A DNA stretch of 64,000 nt from Setophaga petechia (Eukaryota; Chordata; Aves; Passeriformes; Parulidae). Made by a program: the position numbers and the translations under genes. The stretch spans positions 3,259,501 to 3,323,500 of the forward strand of contig JANCRA010000060.1 of assembly GCA_024362935.1 (NCBI GenBank), in the 5' to 3' direction. This document shows, one piece after another, positions 1 through 11,645 of the stretch (position 1 is the first letter of the stretch; each line of letters opens with the position of its first letter). Below the pieces are notes generated by a model. That model had not been told where the DNA came from. It saw only the letters and a program-made list of their open reading frames with translations, and ran no database searches.

Positions 1-1039
1 TCCAAACTTCCCTGGCAGTGTCAGGCATCCCCTCAGCTCTGCAGCCCACTGTCTGAACAGCATCACCCCATGGAGCCCCCCAGCCCTCCCCTAGGGAGCA
101 GCAAGGAGGAAGATCCCAGTGCTGAATAAGGGGAGAAAAAGGCATTTTTAAACAGGATCCCACTCCCCAAGCAGAACACTGCCTCGAAATGAGGCTGCAC
201 TTTGGCTTTTATCTTCCCTGGAATCCCTGCTGCTTTGCAGACCGGGCTGGAAGATGAATCCAGGAGAACTGGGCAAAAACATGGGAGCAGCTGATTTATA
301 CTTTGGCTGAAAGAGCTTTAATTCTCCCAGCCCATACACACAGCCCGTTCATTTTGTGGGGGGAAAGGTAATTTAAAATATCTTTCCTAATGTCTGCTGG
401 CAGAACAAAGACGAAGGACTGTAAGAGATGATCAATGTTTAAGGCCATCTTCAAAGCCATTTGAGGAGCTGCTGAAGATAAACAAGCAATTGGGGCCCAG
501 GAGCCAGGCTAAAAGCTGACAGAGAAATTGCATTTTTTCCAAGGCAAACAGAAGGCAAGGAATGGCTCAGTTCAGAGAGGCTGTGCTCTCCCCCTCGTAA
601 TACGAGCAGGGCAAGAGACCAAATTTAATTTCTTCCTCACAACAAGTTTAATTAAATCATCTAAGCCCTCCCTGCCCGTCTCCTGCCACGAGGTGTGGCT
701 GTGCTCACAGGAGGCATCAGCAAGCTCGGCATTATTCCCATGGCCTCCTGGAAATGCTGTTTATGCTGCAGTCAAATGGCCGGGGAGCCCAGCTGCAGGG
801 AAGCACTGGGAAACATCTCCTCATGAACAGGAGAACACCCAAACCCCAGCTGGGATGTGCAGAATTACCTGCACAGCTTTCCTGACAGGGGAAATGCCCC
901 AGGGGTGTTTTCTCCTCATCCCCACCTGTGCCCTGACGGTGCCACCAGAGGGGCAGGGTGGGCACTGGCAGCAAGGCATGAGCTGCACCAAGGATTTTTC
1001 ATCTTAAACTCAAATTTCTGATCCAGATCCTTGATCTTG
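1..1039. other. Unannotated unique sequence
   Basis: I see no repeat family, RNA gene or convincing exon here. Short open frames exist on both strands, but none has a recognisable domain or splice context. It may be intronic or intergenic. Confidence 0.5.
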
Positions 1040-1316
1040 GACACAGGGAATGGAGGGAGAGGACACAGGGAATGACTTCCCACTGCCAGAGGGCAGGGTT
1101 AGATGGGATATTGGGAGGGAATTGCTCCCTGTGATGATGCTGAGGCCCTGGCACAGGGTGCCCAGAGCAGCTGTGGCTGCCCCTGGATCCCTGGCAGTGC
1201 CCAAGGCCAGGCTGGATGGAGCTTGGAGCAGCCTGGGATGGTGGAAGGTGTCCCTGCCTTCCCTCCCTGGATGAGCTTTAAGGTCCCTTCCAACCCAAAC
1301 CATGCTGGGATTCTCT
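1040..1316 (+). mobile_element. CR1: CR1 LINE 3' end
   Basis: The segment carries the avian CR1 3'-end signature: a CTGGCACAGGGTGCCCAGAG block, then GGATCCCTGGCAGTGCCCAA, and near the end AAGGTCCCTTCCAACCCAAA followed by a GGGATTCT tail. CR1 copies are usually 5'-truncated and lack poly(A), as here. Only the terminal 3' region is present, with no reverse transcriptase sequence. The left edge is approximate. Confidence 0.85.
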
Positions 1317-1898
1317 CAGAGTCAGCACAGAGACAGGTGAGGTTTTATTGGCCTGTGGAAATGTGTGAACATAAGCTGCACTCTTTGGAGCAGAAGTTAA
1401 AAAATTATAAATAAAAACAGTAAGTTTAAATTACCAGAAGAGCTCATGAGGATTTCTGCAGCGCTCACAGCTTTTACCAACTCCAGAAGGAGCTTCAGGA
1501 GCTGTAAGAGCTCCAAGCACTGCAGATTGCTGCAGCACCAACAAAAATCCCTGTTTTACAGCAGGCACAGCCCCAGGGACAGGAACCAGGAGCTGCTGAG
1601 CCACCAAACCCCCCCAGTGCTGCCCCTCAGCAGGGACACAGCTCAGGCCAGGCAGCACCGCCAGCTCTGCAAGGGCTGTGCCACAGCACACACTGAGATT
1701 TTTGCTAGATCTGAAAAAAAATAATTGTTAGAGCACCAGCCACCAGCAGTTTTCTACACAGGAGCCACAGGCTGGGCCAGAAGAGTCACCCTGAAGCCCT
1801 GGCAAGGGGAGGATGTCACTGCAGGGCAGGGGAAAGGCAGCCAGGAGCACTGAGGGCACTGACACAGCACAGCTGCCCTGGGCAGAGCTGGCACAGCC
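1317..1898. other. Unannotated sequence
   Basis: Nothing supportable was found between the CR1 end and the tandem duplication that follows. Confidence 0.4.
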
Positions 1899-2497
1899 AG
1901 GGCTCCCCACACCCTCCCAAAGGATCTTCCCTCACTAATGCTCCCAACACAGTTTTCCACAAGAAAGTTTGCTAAAGAGAGAAGGACAGCACAAGATCTA
2001 GACTAATAAAGACATCAAGAGCTTTGGTAGGGGAGACCTGCAAGCACCTCCTCTGTCCACCTTTTGCCAGCCCATCCTGAACTGAAGAATTTACACATTA
2101 AAATGAACACCAATGGTTCCACAACGAGTGCCCACTGCCACCTTCTCTTGCAGAAACTGTCTCCTGTGAAGTGCCAGCAGGCAGAGCACCAGGGGAAGGC
2201 TCACCACACCCTCCCAATGGATCTTCCCTCACTAATGCTCCCAACAGAGTTTTCCAAAAGAAAGTTTGCTAAAGACAGAAGGGCAGCACAAGATTTAGAT
2301 TAATAAAGACATCAAGAACTTTGGTAAGGAGACCTGCAACCACCTCCTCTGTCCACTGTGACCTTTTGCCAGCCCATCCTGAACTCAGGAATCCACACAT
2401 TAAAATGAACACTAATGGTTCCACATTGCCACCTTTTCCTCAACACCTTCTCTTGCAGAAATTGTCTCCTGTTAAAGTGCCAGCAGGGGAAGGATGC
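1899..2497 (+). repeat. Two-copy tandem duplication, unit about 300 bp
   Basis: Two direct copies lie head to tail, about 1899-2195 and 2196-2497. Matching landmarks are GGATCTTCCCTCACTAATG at 1922 and 2219 (offset 297), CATCAAGA at 2013 and 2310 (offset 297), and CCCATCCTGA at 2071 and 2373 (offset 302, after a short insertion in copy 2). By eye the copies differ at roughly one base in ten. Neither keeps a shared long reading frame. This looks like a local duplication of unique sequence, not a known transposon. Confidence 0.85.
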
Positions 2498-5400
2498 TGT
2501 TCCTCCGGGGGAGGTGGGACACAGCAGGAATGGAGCTGCACTGCCTCAGTTATTCCTCCTGCTCTCACTTTTAACCTGGCCATTCTTATTCTGCCGGCAG
2601 TAGCAAGCTGAAAATGAGTTCACATTCATTCCCAGCGCGGCTGTATTTGTTGAAATGGAAGCTGCTTGCAAAAGCATCATCAGATAAAGCCCTGGCACTT
2701 CTCAGCTCCTTTTGTTTGCTACCATCTCCACATGGAGGTGATGCTGCAGATGCCACCAGGGAGTCACTGAATTCACACACACAGCCCAGAGGTGCCCATC
2801 TATTTACCTTGCTCTTGGTAGAAATAAACCCTAGCAACCTGGCATTGTGTTTTCTATTTTAAAAGAGATCTTTAAGAGCAAATTTTAAAAAAACAACAAA
2901 AAACAACCCAAAAAAACCCAGTTGTGCCACATCACTGGCAATGTCTGTGGCTGTTTAGTAAAGGAAATACTGTGCTGCAGGTGCAGGGATGCTCCTGGAA
3001 CAGAGCTCAGCATCCTGCTGGGCACATCCTGCCGGGCAGCTCTGGCACCAGAGGGGAAGGAAAAACCCAGAAGCCCTGAAATCAACTGGGGACCTTCCCT
3101 GCAAAGGCCAAGTCTTGCCTCAGATCACCAGCACCACCTGCTCTACACATTTGCAATACATACTCAAGGCTTGCTTTAAAAAACAATCAAATATTGGGAT
3201 TCTGAGGTGCCAGGGTGGGAACTGCAGGAGGCAGGAGCTGCAGGAGCTCTGGCTCAGAGGTGCCCCTGGAGAGGCTCCATCCAGTGCCACATCCCTGGTG
3301 CTGGGCAGCCCTGGGCCAGCAGGACAAGCAGCATTGTTTGGGTGTTACACAAGAGCCAAAAGGATGACTCAGGCTGCCCTTATAGCCCTTGCCCAGGATC
3401 CAGAGCCAGGGCTGAGGAATCTGGGCCAGGGGGGCTCCAGGGACACCTCACCTGCCCAGGTGAGACAGCCCTGGCACTGCTCCTGCAGCCAGAGCTGCTC
3501 TCAGGCACATTTTCAGACAAAACCTACTCTGCTTTCATTTAAGGACAAGCAGTCACTACAACACTCACAGGATTTCACCTTTCTCACAGCACTCCAGATT
3601 GCAGGCAGCAGACTCTTCCACATCCATGCTCCAGCATCATCTGTTACATCCTGCACAATATTTCCCCAGCTCGGGCTCTGCAGGAGCAGCTCCTCTGTTT
3701 GCCACAGCCTGGCAACACCAGGATGCTGCTTCTGATTGTTTCAGGCTGCAAAAGCCCCAAGAAAAGCTTTGGATTCACTGTGTGCACTCAGACTGGCCTC
3801 TGGGAAAGGAAACAGCCTTGGCTTTGGTATTTCCAGCATCTCAAATACTAAACTAGACACAGACAGATGTTGATTCTGCAGAATACCCAGTCAATCCCTG
3901 CCCGGTATCACCTCAATTCTGCCTTTTATATTGCACCTACAGTTAATTTTCTGTTGGAGATGGAGCTGGCAGACACCTGACCCTCTCATTAAATACACAA
4001 TTTCAGGTGAGACCCCCCTGGCACTGTTACCCACTGGAATTAAACAGGTACACCAGGACTGGTGGTAAAAATAAAAATAGCCCCAGCTCTGGGCACGCCG
4101 GGGAAGGCAGCAGCCTTCTGTGCACAACAGCAAAATCAACTTAATCACAAATGACAACTTCTGAAAGCCTTTACTTTGGATTCATCCTTGGCATTTTTCT
4201 AGGCCAGCTTGAAAACAAAAGCTTTGTCTTCTTAAAATGCAATTGCCTGAGGCACCTCTAAAAAAAGTGACATAACTCAGGTTTGAAAAATGCCTCCTGG
4301 GTTTCAGATCCTCCTAAGAGCCTCTTTACTATTCAGCTTGATTCAGATTACCCAGATCAGCATGAACTCTGCAGATTTAGCCCCAGCTACCAGCACAGGT
4401 ATAAAATGCACACATTTAGGATTATTTTTTTAAACTATATGATTAAAGCTCTACAGTTATGAAAAGAACTTGTTATTGATCTGAATGGTTGCTCCCTTCC
4501 TTTTCTCCAGCAGGTTTATAAACACTCTCTGAGGACAGTTTATTGTGAATTTCACTCTGTTCAGTTTATTCCAGATTTTTTTTTTTCTCAGCCTGTTTTT
4601 CTTGCTGGGTATTTTCAACCTTTCCATCACAAACCTCAAGCTGTGAGAAGAATGAGCAACTTGTTTTGGAATCACAATTTGAGCTAAAATTTGATTCTTG
4701 TTTCTTCTCCCCTGCATAAACCTTTTTTATTTCAGTAATTTTACAAGCAGCGACTCTGCTTCTGCAAATCCAGGAGCACAGCCCTGTGCCAGTAATTTAA
4801 TGGGAGGGGGCAAGGAAGAAAAAGCTGCAATTTTCTGAGACAGACACAGCTACTTCCAATGCCCACAATTAGCACCTTGCATAAATCCACAGTATTTATA
4901 TCACAGCTTTTTAAACCCATAGGTTATTTTCCTTGAGCAGATACAAATTTACTGCTAGGTTTGAAAACTCCTTATGCAGCCAGTGAAGAACTTAAATCAA
5001 AAGGAGTTTTGTTGCTTTTACTGAATGATTTGGGACACAGAGAGCTGTAAGCTGTCTTGGTGATGGGAACACGTTAAAGTCTTTTTCTGAATGATCAAGT
5101 CCCATCACTTACTCCACATAAACTGTTCTCTGTCAAGAGCTTTTAATCCTCTCTTTTCAATCCCTAAATAAAACATCCTCCCCAAACTCACTGTCTATTA
5201 TCAGCCATTTCTAAAGAAAGTGGTTCTTAGGAGACACACCTCTTTCTGCTTTGCCGTTCTCCTGAAATCCATCTCCAACATCAGCCTGACAGAAGTGAAA
5301 CAGCAGCAATCTTCCCCGGCTCAGAGAGCTGGAGGAGTGTCTGCACACCCTCCCCTCTCGAAGGAAGCTTTCACACGCGGCCAAAACCACAGAAAGGCTT

Positions 5401-5524
5401 CCAGGAACGGCAGCAATAAACCTTGTGACGAGCTGTCAGCCAGAGCAGGCAGCCCAGGATGATGCTCCAGGGTCACACATCTGAGGTTCTGCTCGTGGCA
5501 CTGCTCCTCAGCTGCCATCCCTGC
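2498..5524. other. Unannotated sequence with a short A-rich tract
   Basis: Mostly unique sequence. An A/C-rich simple tract lies at about 2884-2922. Open frames up to 248 aa (2989-3735, plus) have no recognisable domain and no splice or codon-use support. AT content rises from about 4.2 to 5.2 kb. Confidence 0.5.
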
Positions 5525-6722
5525 ATCCCGGAGCTCACCTGGGAGCCAGGCTCCCTCCCTGTCCTTTAGAACAACACAGAGAGCCCAAATCCCAACAAAC
5601 AGCAGAATAAAGGACGGGGCAAAATGAGCATCCCAGAGCTCTCACCTGGGAGCCAGGCTCCTTCCCTGTCCTTTAGAACAACGCAGAGAGCCCAAATCCC
5701 ATCAAACAGCAGGGGAAAATGAGCATCCCAGAGCTCACTTGGAAGCCAGGCTCCTTCCCTGTCCTTTAGAACAATGCAGAGAGCCCAAATCCCAACAAAC
5801 AGCAGAATAAAGGACGGGGCAAAATGAGCATCCCAGAGCTCTCACCTGGGAGCCAGGCTCCTTCCCTGTCCTTTAGAACAACACAGAGAGCCCAAATCCC
5901 ATCAAACAGCAGGGGAAAATGAGCATCCCAGAGCTGACTTGGAAGCCTGACTCCTTCCCTGTCCTTTAGAACAACACAGAGAGCCCAAATCCCAACAAAC
6001 AGCAGAATAAAGGACGGGGCAAAATGAGCATCCCAGAGCTCTCACCTGGGAGCCAGGCTCCTTCCCTGTCCTTTAGAACAACACAGAGAGCCCAAATCCC
6101 ATCAAACAGCAGGGGAAAATGAGCATCCCAGAGCTGACTTGGAAGCCTGACTCCTTCCCTGTCCTTTAGAACAACACAGAGAGCCCAAATCCCAACAAAC
6201 AGCAGAACAAAGGACAGGGGAAAATGAGCATCCCAGAGCTCTCACCTGGGAGCCAGGCTCCCTCCTTGTCCTTTAAAACAATGCAGAGCCCCAAATCCCA
6301 ACAAACAGCAGGGGAAAATGAGCATCCCAGAGCTGACTTGGAAGCCTGACTCCTTCCCTGTCCTTTAGAACAACACAGAGAGCCCAAATCCCAACAAACA
6401 GCAGAATACAGGGCAAAATGAGCATCCCGGAGCTCACCTGGAAGCCAGGCTCCTTCCCTCCTGTCCTTTAGAACAATCAAAGAGCCCAAATCCCAACAAA
6501 CAGCAGAATAAAGGACGGGGCAAAATGAGCATCCCAGAGCTCACCTGGGAGCCAGGCTCCTTCCCTCCTGTCCTTTAGAAGAATGCAAAGAGCCCAAATC
6601 CCAGAACAGCAGGGGAAATTGAGCATCCCGGAGCTCACTTGGAAACCAGGCTTCTTCCCTGTCCTTTAGAACAATCAAAGAGCCCAAATCCCATCAAACA
6701 GCAGAATAAAGGACAGGGCAAA
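5525..6722 (+). repeat. Minisatellite with alternating 105/95-bp units
   Basis: About twelve direct units are marked by GAGCT at 5531, 5636, 5731, 5836, 5931, 6036, 6131, 6236, 6330, 6430, 6537 and 6631. The spacings are 105, 95, 105, 95, 105, 95, 105, 94, 100, 107 and 94. Every unit contains CTGTCCTTTAGAACAA and AGAGCCCAAATCCCA. The long unit carries AGAATAAAGGACGGGGCAAA where the short one has AGGGGAAA. The strict alternation makes a 200-bp higher-order repeat that decays after 6330. It ends about 1.1 kb left of the CpG island. A 107-aa minus-strand frame over it is periodic and is not evidence of a gene. Confidence 0.95.
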
Positions 6723-7219
6723 GGGAAAGCGCCACCTCCCATTCACTGCTGAAGGGAGACCCAGAGCGGAGGCACCTGTGGGAGGCTCAGCCCTCCTCCC
6801 GCAGCAGGGACAGTCCGGGGGGCCGGGACACAGCCCAGCCCGGCTGGCCTGATGCCACAGCCAAGGAGAACAGGTTCAGCCAGGGGGTCCAGGGCCAATG
6901 CCAAGGGCTGGTGCTGGCCCTGCCAGCTCGGGGAGGGCGGCAGCGGGGTCCGACCTGCGCTGCCACCGCCGTCCCTCCCTGCCCGGCCAGCGCCCACCAC
7001 ACGGATTTACTGCTGGGGGAAGGACAGCAAGTTCCTCAGTAGGAGATAAAAGGGTCTTTTCTTCTGGCCCTGACAGTCAACCCAAGCCAGCCGTGATGCC
7101 ACCGAGTTCAGCCTCCTCAAGAGCCGGAGCAGCCGCTGTGCTGAGGGCAGGCCCCCGAGCCCCACGGCACGGGCTGGCTCCCGGCTCTTCCCCATGGAAA
7201 ACCACGGGAGAAATACACC
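6723..7219. other. GC-rich shore left of the CpG island
   Basis: GC content rises and CpG dinucleotides become more frequent, but no exon can be called. It is best read as the shore of the CpG island at 7.8-9.3 kb. Confidence 0.4.
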
Positions 7220-7363
7220 CAGGAGTGGTGCAGTCACCATCCCTGGAGGCATTTAAGAGGTGTAGAAGTGGCACTTGGGGACGTGGTTTAGTGATGGGCT
7301 TGGCAGTGCTGGACTCGATCTTAGCGGGCTTTTCCAACCTAAGTAATTCTGGGATTCTGTGCT
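7220..7363 (+). mobile_element. CR1: CR1 LINE 3' end fragment
   Basis: It contains CAGTCACCATCCCTGGAGG, GTGGTTTAGTGATGGGCTTG, and the terminal TTTTCCAACCTAAGTAATTC with a GGGATTCTG tail. This is the 3' end of a different CR1 subfamily from the copy at 1.0-1.3 kb. It faces the minus-strand CR1 fragment at 7.6-7.8 kb. Confidence 0.8.
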
Positions 7364-7619
7364 GAAGCACTGCAGTACAACTGCGATGGGCTGTTCCTGC
7401 AGGTGGGCTCTTGCTCTTCAGGAACAAGAAGAGCAGTCAGAAAACAGTCAGAAAATAAAGGTGCACATCCAGCCCGCTGTCCATCCCGGCAGTTTGTGTC
7501 TCTGCTATCCAAAGGGAATCAGCCGCCGGACACCCTGCCAAAGGCACGGCCAGATCTGACTGTTTCACACTCACCAAAGCTGCTCTGGAGCAAGAGCCGG
7601 AGTTTCATACATCACCTCA

Positions 7620-7800
7620 AATCAGCAGAATTATTAAGGTTGAAAAAGACCTCCAAAATCATCAGGTTCCAACCTCTGACCGAGTCCCCCGTGCCAACTA
7701 AACCCGTACGGGCGAGAGTCACATCTGGTCATTTTTAACATTCCCAAGGATGGGGACTCCACCGCTTCCCTGGGGAGCCTTTTCCCAAATACAACTCCCG
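7620..7800 (-). mobile_element. CR1: CR1 LINE 3' end fragment
   Basis: In the minus orientation the element ends in the CR1 signature. On the plus strand this reads ATTAAGGTTGAAAAAGACCT followed by CCAAAATCATCAGGTTCCAA, then GGATGGGGACTCCACCGC. With the plus-strand fragment at 7.22-7.36 kb it forms a tail-to-tail CR1 pair at the edge of the CpG island. Confidence 0.8.
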
Positions 7801-8378
7801 ACAGACAGCAGCAGCCCCGACATAATCGCGACAGAGGAGCTCCGGCGGTGCCGGCACCGCGCGCTGGAGCCCGCAGGGCTCCGCTCGGACCCGCGGGGAG
7901 CGGCGCGGCTCAGCGCCGCTCGGGCTCGACATTCCGCCTGTTTTCTCGCTACGAAGCCGCTCCCGGCCGCCCGAGGCCCCGCTGGCAGAGCAGCCGAGCA
8001 CCTCCGGTCTGCAGGAAGCACAGAGTACCCCGCTACCGTGCGGTCACACCGCGGACATCCCTGCCAAGCGCCCGGGACCCGCGCAGGGCTCAGCCCCGGA
8101 GCCATCGCCACCCCGGCGGGGTCGGACCCACCCGGCAGCCGCTTGCACGCGCGGCACTTCCCCATCCCGTAAAACGGGGAAAGCGTGTATCAGCGGCGGA
8201 AAAACCTAACCACACGCAAGAAAACCGATAGGGAAAGTGAAGACTGAGAAGGAAAAAAAAATAATAAAGCAGCACTAAGTCACTGTGCCACTAGCAAGGG
8301 GAACCTGCGCTACCAGCACGGACCGCATGCTCCGGCTGGTGGGAGCGGCTCCCCGCACCAGCCGGGGGAAGGGGCCGC

Positions 8379-8390
8379 AGCACTCACCGG
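8379..8390 (-). promoter_or_regulatory. Candidate 5' splice site, minus strand
   Basis: The minus-strand sequence CCG|GTGAGTG is a near-consensus donor, with the last exon base at 8388 and the intron GT at 8387-8386. It lies inside the CpG island, as expected for the end of a noncoding first exon. Support is sequence only. Confidence 0.4.
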
Positions 8391-9099
8391 GCAGTCGGTG
8401 CCGGGCAGGTCGGTGCCGTGCGGACGGAGGGCCGGGCCCGTCCCGCCTCGCCCGCGGGAGCCGCCGGCTCAGTGCCGCGCACCGCCCCGCGCCGCGGCTC
8501 CTTCCCACCGACCGTACCACGGCTGCAAGCCGGGGGGGACCCACGCGCCGCGGAGCGCCCACCCCTCCGCTCACCGCCCGCTCCCGCTGCTGCTGCGGCG
8601 CGGCCTGTACCGATCCACCCTCACGGGGCTGTGCCGGGCAGGGCCGCGCCGCCGGAGCTCGGCCCGGGGCAGCGCCGCTCGCCGCGCACCGCCCGCTCCC
8701 TCCCGCTCCGCTGCCCGCGCGGTGGAAAAGTCCAGAGCGGGGCGGGCACGGGCGGGGCCGGGAGCGCGGGGCTGCTCCGGGCGCGGGTCCCCGTGAGGGA
8801 GCAGCGGGGTGGCCCCGGCGGGGATCGGCTGCGCTCCGGGCTCTCGGTGTCCGGGGTCCCGGCCCCGCAGCGCGGCCCGGGCGCTGCGGAGCAGCCGCTC
8901 CCAGCGGCACCGCTCGCTCTTTGCCTACACCCGCTTCACCGGAGCCGCAGCCGAAGTTCGCACCCGCGGCGTCCCCGCCAAGCGCGCAACGGAGCCGCGG
9001 GTCCAGCGCGGAGCTCCGGCCCGGCCGCTCTTCCCCAGGGGCTCTCGGTAACAGCGCGATGCTCAGCTCGGCTGCTCCGTTCTGTGTCCGCCTGCTCCT

Positions 9100-9111
9100 G
9101 GCACTCACCGG
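9100..9111 (-). promoter_or_regulatory. Second candidate 5' splice site, minus strand
   Basis: The minus-strand sequence CCCG|GTGAGTGCC has its last exon base at 9109 and intron GT at 9108-9107. It shares a 12-base core with the donor candidate at 8.38 kb, about 720 bp away. This fits two alternative first exons for one minus-strand gene, or a local duplication of a short motif. Confidence 0.4.
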
Positions 9112-9280
9112 GAAGCAAGCGGTTCTCTTGGGAAAATGATGTTTCCTAACCGAAATCAGCGTCCGGCATTTCGCCGCTGCCTAAAGGCGAGGGCAGGCCG
9201 GGCTGAGCGCCCCGGCGCTAGAGGGACCGGCACACGCGGAGCCGGGCAGGGACAGCATCGCTTGGAGGTGGCACACGGGT

Positions 9281-9886
9281 TCCACAGCTCACGGCAGCGG
9301 GGCTCGGGTGACATCAATGCAAATAATTTCATGCAGCTGCTCTCAGCAGCGTGCTAGGGAAGGGCAAGAGCTCACCAGCGGGAGCGAGCCATCAGAGAGG
9401 CATAAATCACAATCGCCGTCAAGTTCAACCATTATCCCAGCGCTGCCAAGCCCACTACTATGTCCCCAAGTGCCACATCCTCACAGCTTTTAAACCCCCT
9501 GGGCAGCTGTGCCGGGGCTGGACAACACTTTCAGTGAAGACATTTATTCCTGGTACGTGCCTGGGATAGTGCAACAGCACAAATCAGTCAAGGCAAATCC
9601 CCCACAAGTTTTCCCCACTGATCCCAACAGAATTACAGTGGTATTTAAGTGATCAGTTACACAAAACTACCCGACACAGTGCTGGTTGCTGATGGGACTG
9701 CTGAGAATGTTGAGGTGCTCAGAAGATACCTCTGAAGGCTGGGTAAAAACCCCTCGGAAAGGCGAACTCCTGTCAACATGAAGATGTCTGGCTGTGAGCT
9801 GGAGGCAAGAACTCGGTACCTACCAACCCAAATGAGATAAATTAACTGGCTTTTTAGCTTAATTTTTCTTGGGCAGCTCATGGCTG
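9281..9886. other. Right shore of the CpG island, unannotated
   Basis: GC content falls back to background. No repeat or exon is recognised. Confidence 0.4.
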
Positions 9887-10128
9887 ACAGAGGGCAGGGA
9901 TTAGATTGGATATCAGGAAGAAATTCTCCCCTGTGAGGGTGGGCAGGCCCTGGCACAGGGTGCCCAGAGCAGCTGGGGCTGCCCCTGGATCCCTGGCAGT
10001 GCCCAAGGCCAGGCTGGACAGGGCTGGGAGCAGCCTGGGATGGAGGAAGGTGTCCCTGCCCATGGCAGGGGTGGGATGAGATGGCCTTTAAGGTCTATTC
10101 CAACCCAACCCATTCCATTATTCCATGA
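9887..10128 (+). mobile_element. CR1: CR1 LINE 3' end
   Basis: It holds the same 3' CR1 blocks as the copy at 1.0-1.3 kb: GGGTGGGCAGGCCCTGGCAC, the GTGCCCAAGGCCAGGCTGGA block, GTGTCCCTGCCCATGGCAGG, and a terminal TTCCAACCCAACCCATTCCA. It is 5'-truncated and noncoding. Confidence 0.9.
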
Positions 10129-11645
10129 AATCCCTTCTAAGCTCCAGTTTTTCACCTGCACCATGTGCTTTCTCTTGGCAGGGCTGAAAGCCACACCAGC
10201 TTCCTGGTGGAATGCACTGTTTTCCCATGAAATCCAATTCCCCCAGTCTGACACAGGATGTTGCTGTCCCTCTCTCCTCAAAAAACAATGTCCTATTTGG
10301 ATTTGGCTTTCCATGATAAATCCCTCCTCAGAGTGAGATCACAGCAGGGCTGTGATGAGGGCACCAAAGTGCCTGCTGTGGCCATGGCATCTCCTGCTTT
10401 CCTTCCAAATTCTAATTCCCTTGGAGCTACACAACAACATTTCAGAATCATTTAGTGATATTTTCCCAGGGCTGGAACATTCAGAGCTTTCACCAAAATT
10501 CTCCACCCACCCAAGCCCCAGGAATGTCTATAAACTTGTGCAGCAGCAGGTGCTTCTCTTATTAGTCTAGAATTAAGTTTTCATCAAGCCCTGATTTCTT
10601 TAGAGCCCTATTTATTATTGCTTAACAATCACTTGAAAGTCTATGGGTGGGAAGCAATACAAAAGCATCTTTCATTATTCATTAAGGACAAGTGATGCAG
10701 GGCTTTTGGAAGGGAATAGGAAGTACAAAGGCTTTTCTGCATTTAAAACAATTATTTCTTATTAATAACCCTGCAGAAAGGTGCCCCGTGGAGATGTGCA
10801 GTTTGGGTGTTTTGAAGTTCAGTCTCTTGATCACAAAAAGAGTTTTTCTTCCCCTGTGACATTCCTCAGCAGAGATCCTGGGAAATGTTTTGTCATTTTT
10901 ATTTTTAATAAATATTTAGGTGATTATTTTGGGGGGTGTCCCCCTCCTGGGATGGATAATAATGTAGTGGTGATTGTGGAGATCAAGACCTGATCTCTGT
11001 GAGAGTCTGTCAGGAGAATAAAAAAGCTGCAGCTACAGAGCAAACCTGCAGCAGGATTGGGAAGAGGATTGGGGAGCCACAAGATTCCAGGAGGGCTCAG
11101 GTTGGAAGGGACCTGTAGGGTCTCATTTTGAGGGTGCATTTCTCAGGTTATTGCCATGTCTGTTAGGGCATGGCCCAGCAAAAACTCCTGAGGGGTCTTG
11201 CCCCTTGTACCTGGCACCCAGGTGGAGCCCAACCCATCCCCAATCTCCAGCCTTTACAGAGCCACCTGCACTGGGAGGTGCTGACTTGGTTTGCCAGGAG
11301 GAGACCTCACCAGAGCCCTTCCCAGCACCGAGGCTGCTGTGGGTTTCCATGTGAGGAACCACAGAAGATGCTCCTTACCAGCCTTTTATCCCAGGGAGAA
11401 GTGGATGGGGACCTGCAGCCTACAGAGCTGAGGATCTGCTGATCAAGTCCTTTGGTGCGCCCTGAGCAGTCACACACTGCTCTGAGGCTGAGGAACCACA
11501 CTGAGCAATTTTGCTGAGGTCCCACTGGTGAGGAGCAGCTCCAGGGCATGGCCCAGCTCCTCTGGCTGTGCCTTCCCTGAGGATCTGTCCCTCCAGTCCT
11601 GAATGGGTTTCTTGAGGCTGCAGACTGGGAAATTCAGAAGGCCCT
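10129..11645. other. Unannotated sequence with a small CR1 remnant
   Basis: A short minus-strand CR1-like remnant may lie at 11085-11130 (GGTTGGAAGGGACCTGTAGG). The rest shows no recognisable feature. Confidence 0.4.

Larger units (their letters stand above)
7830..9280. promoter_or_regulatory. CpG island, probable promoter and first exon(s)
   Basis: About 1.45 kb is very GC-rich and CpG-dense, unlike the rest of the window. GC boxes lie close together at 8738-8746 and 8750-8759. No TATA box is obvious, which fits a broad housekeeping-type promoter. Two sites read CCG|GTGAGTG on the minus strand, with introns starting at 8387 and 9108, so a minus-strand gene with alternative first exons is the best reading. 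A weaker plus-strand donor candidate is CCC|GTGAGG near 8790. Overlapping frames of 240-280 aa on both strands are what GC-rich, stop-poor DNA gives, and none resembles a known protein. The gene cannot be named. Confidence 0.75.

Noticed and set aside
5525..6722. CRISPR-like regular spacing
   Set aside because: The units are continuous repeats without unique spacers, in a vertebrate sequence.
8275..9149. Frames of 240-284 aa on both strands of the CpG island
   Set aside because: GC-rich DNA has few stop codons; the translations are Arg/Ala/Pro/Gly-rich and unlike known proteins.
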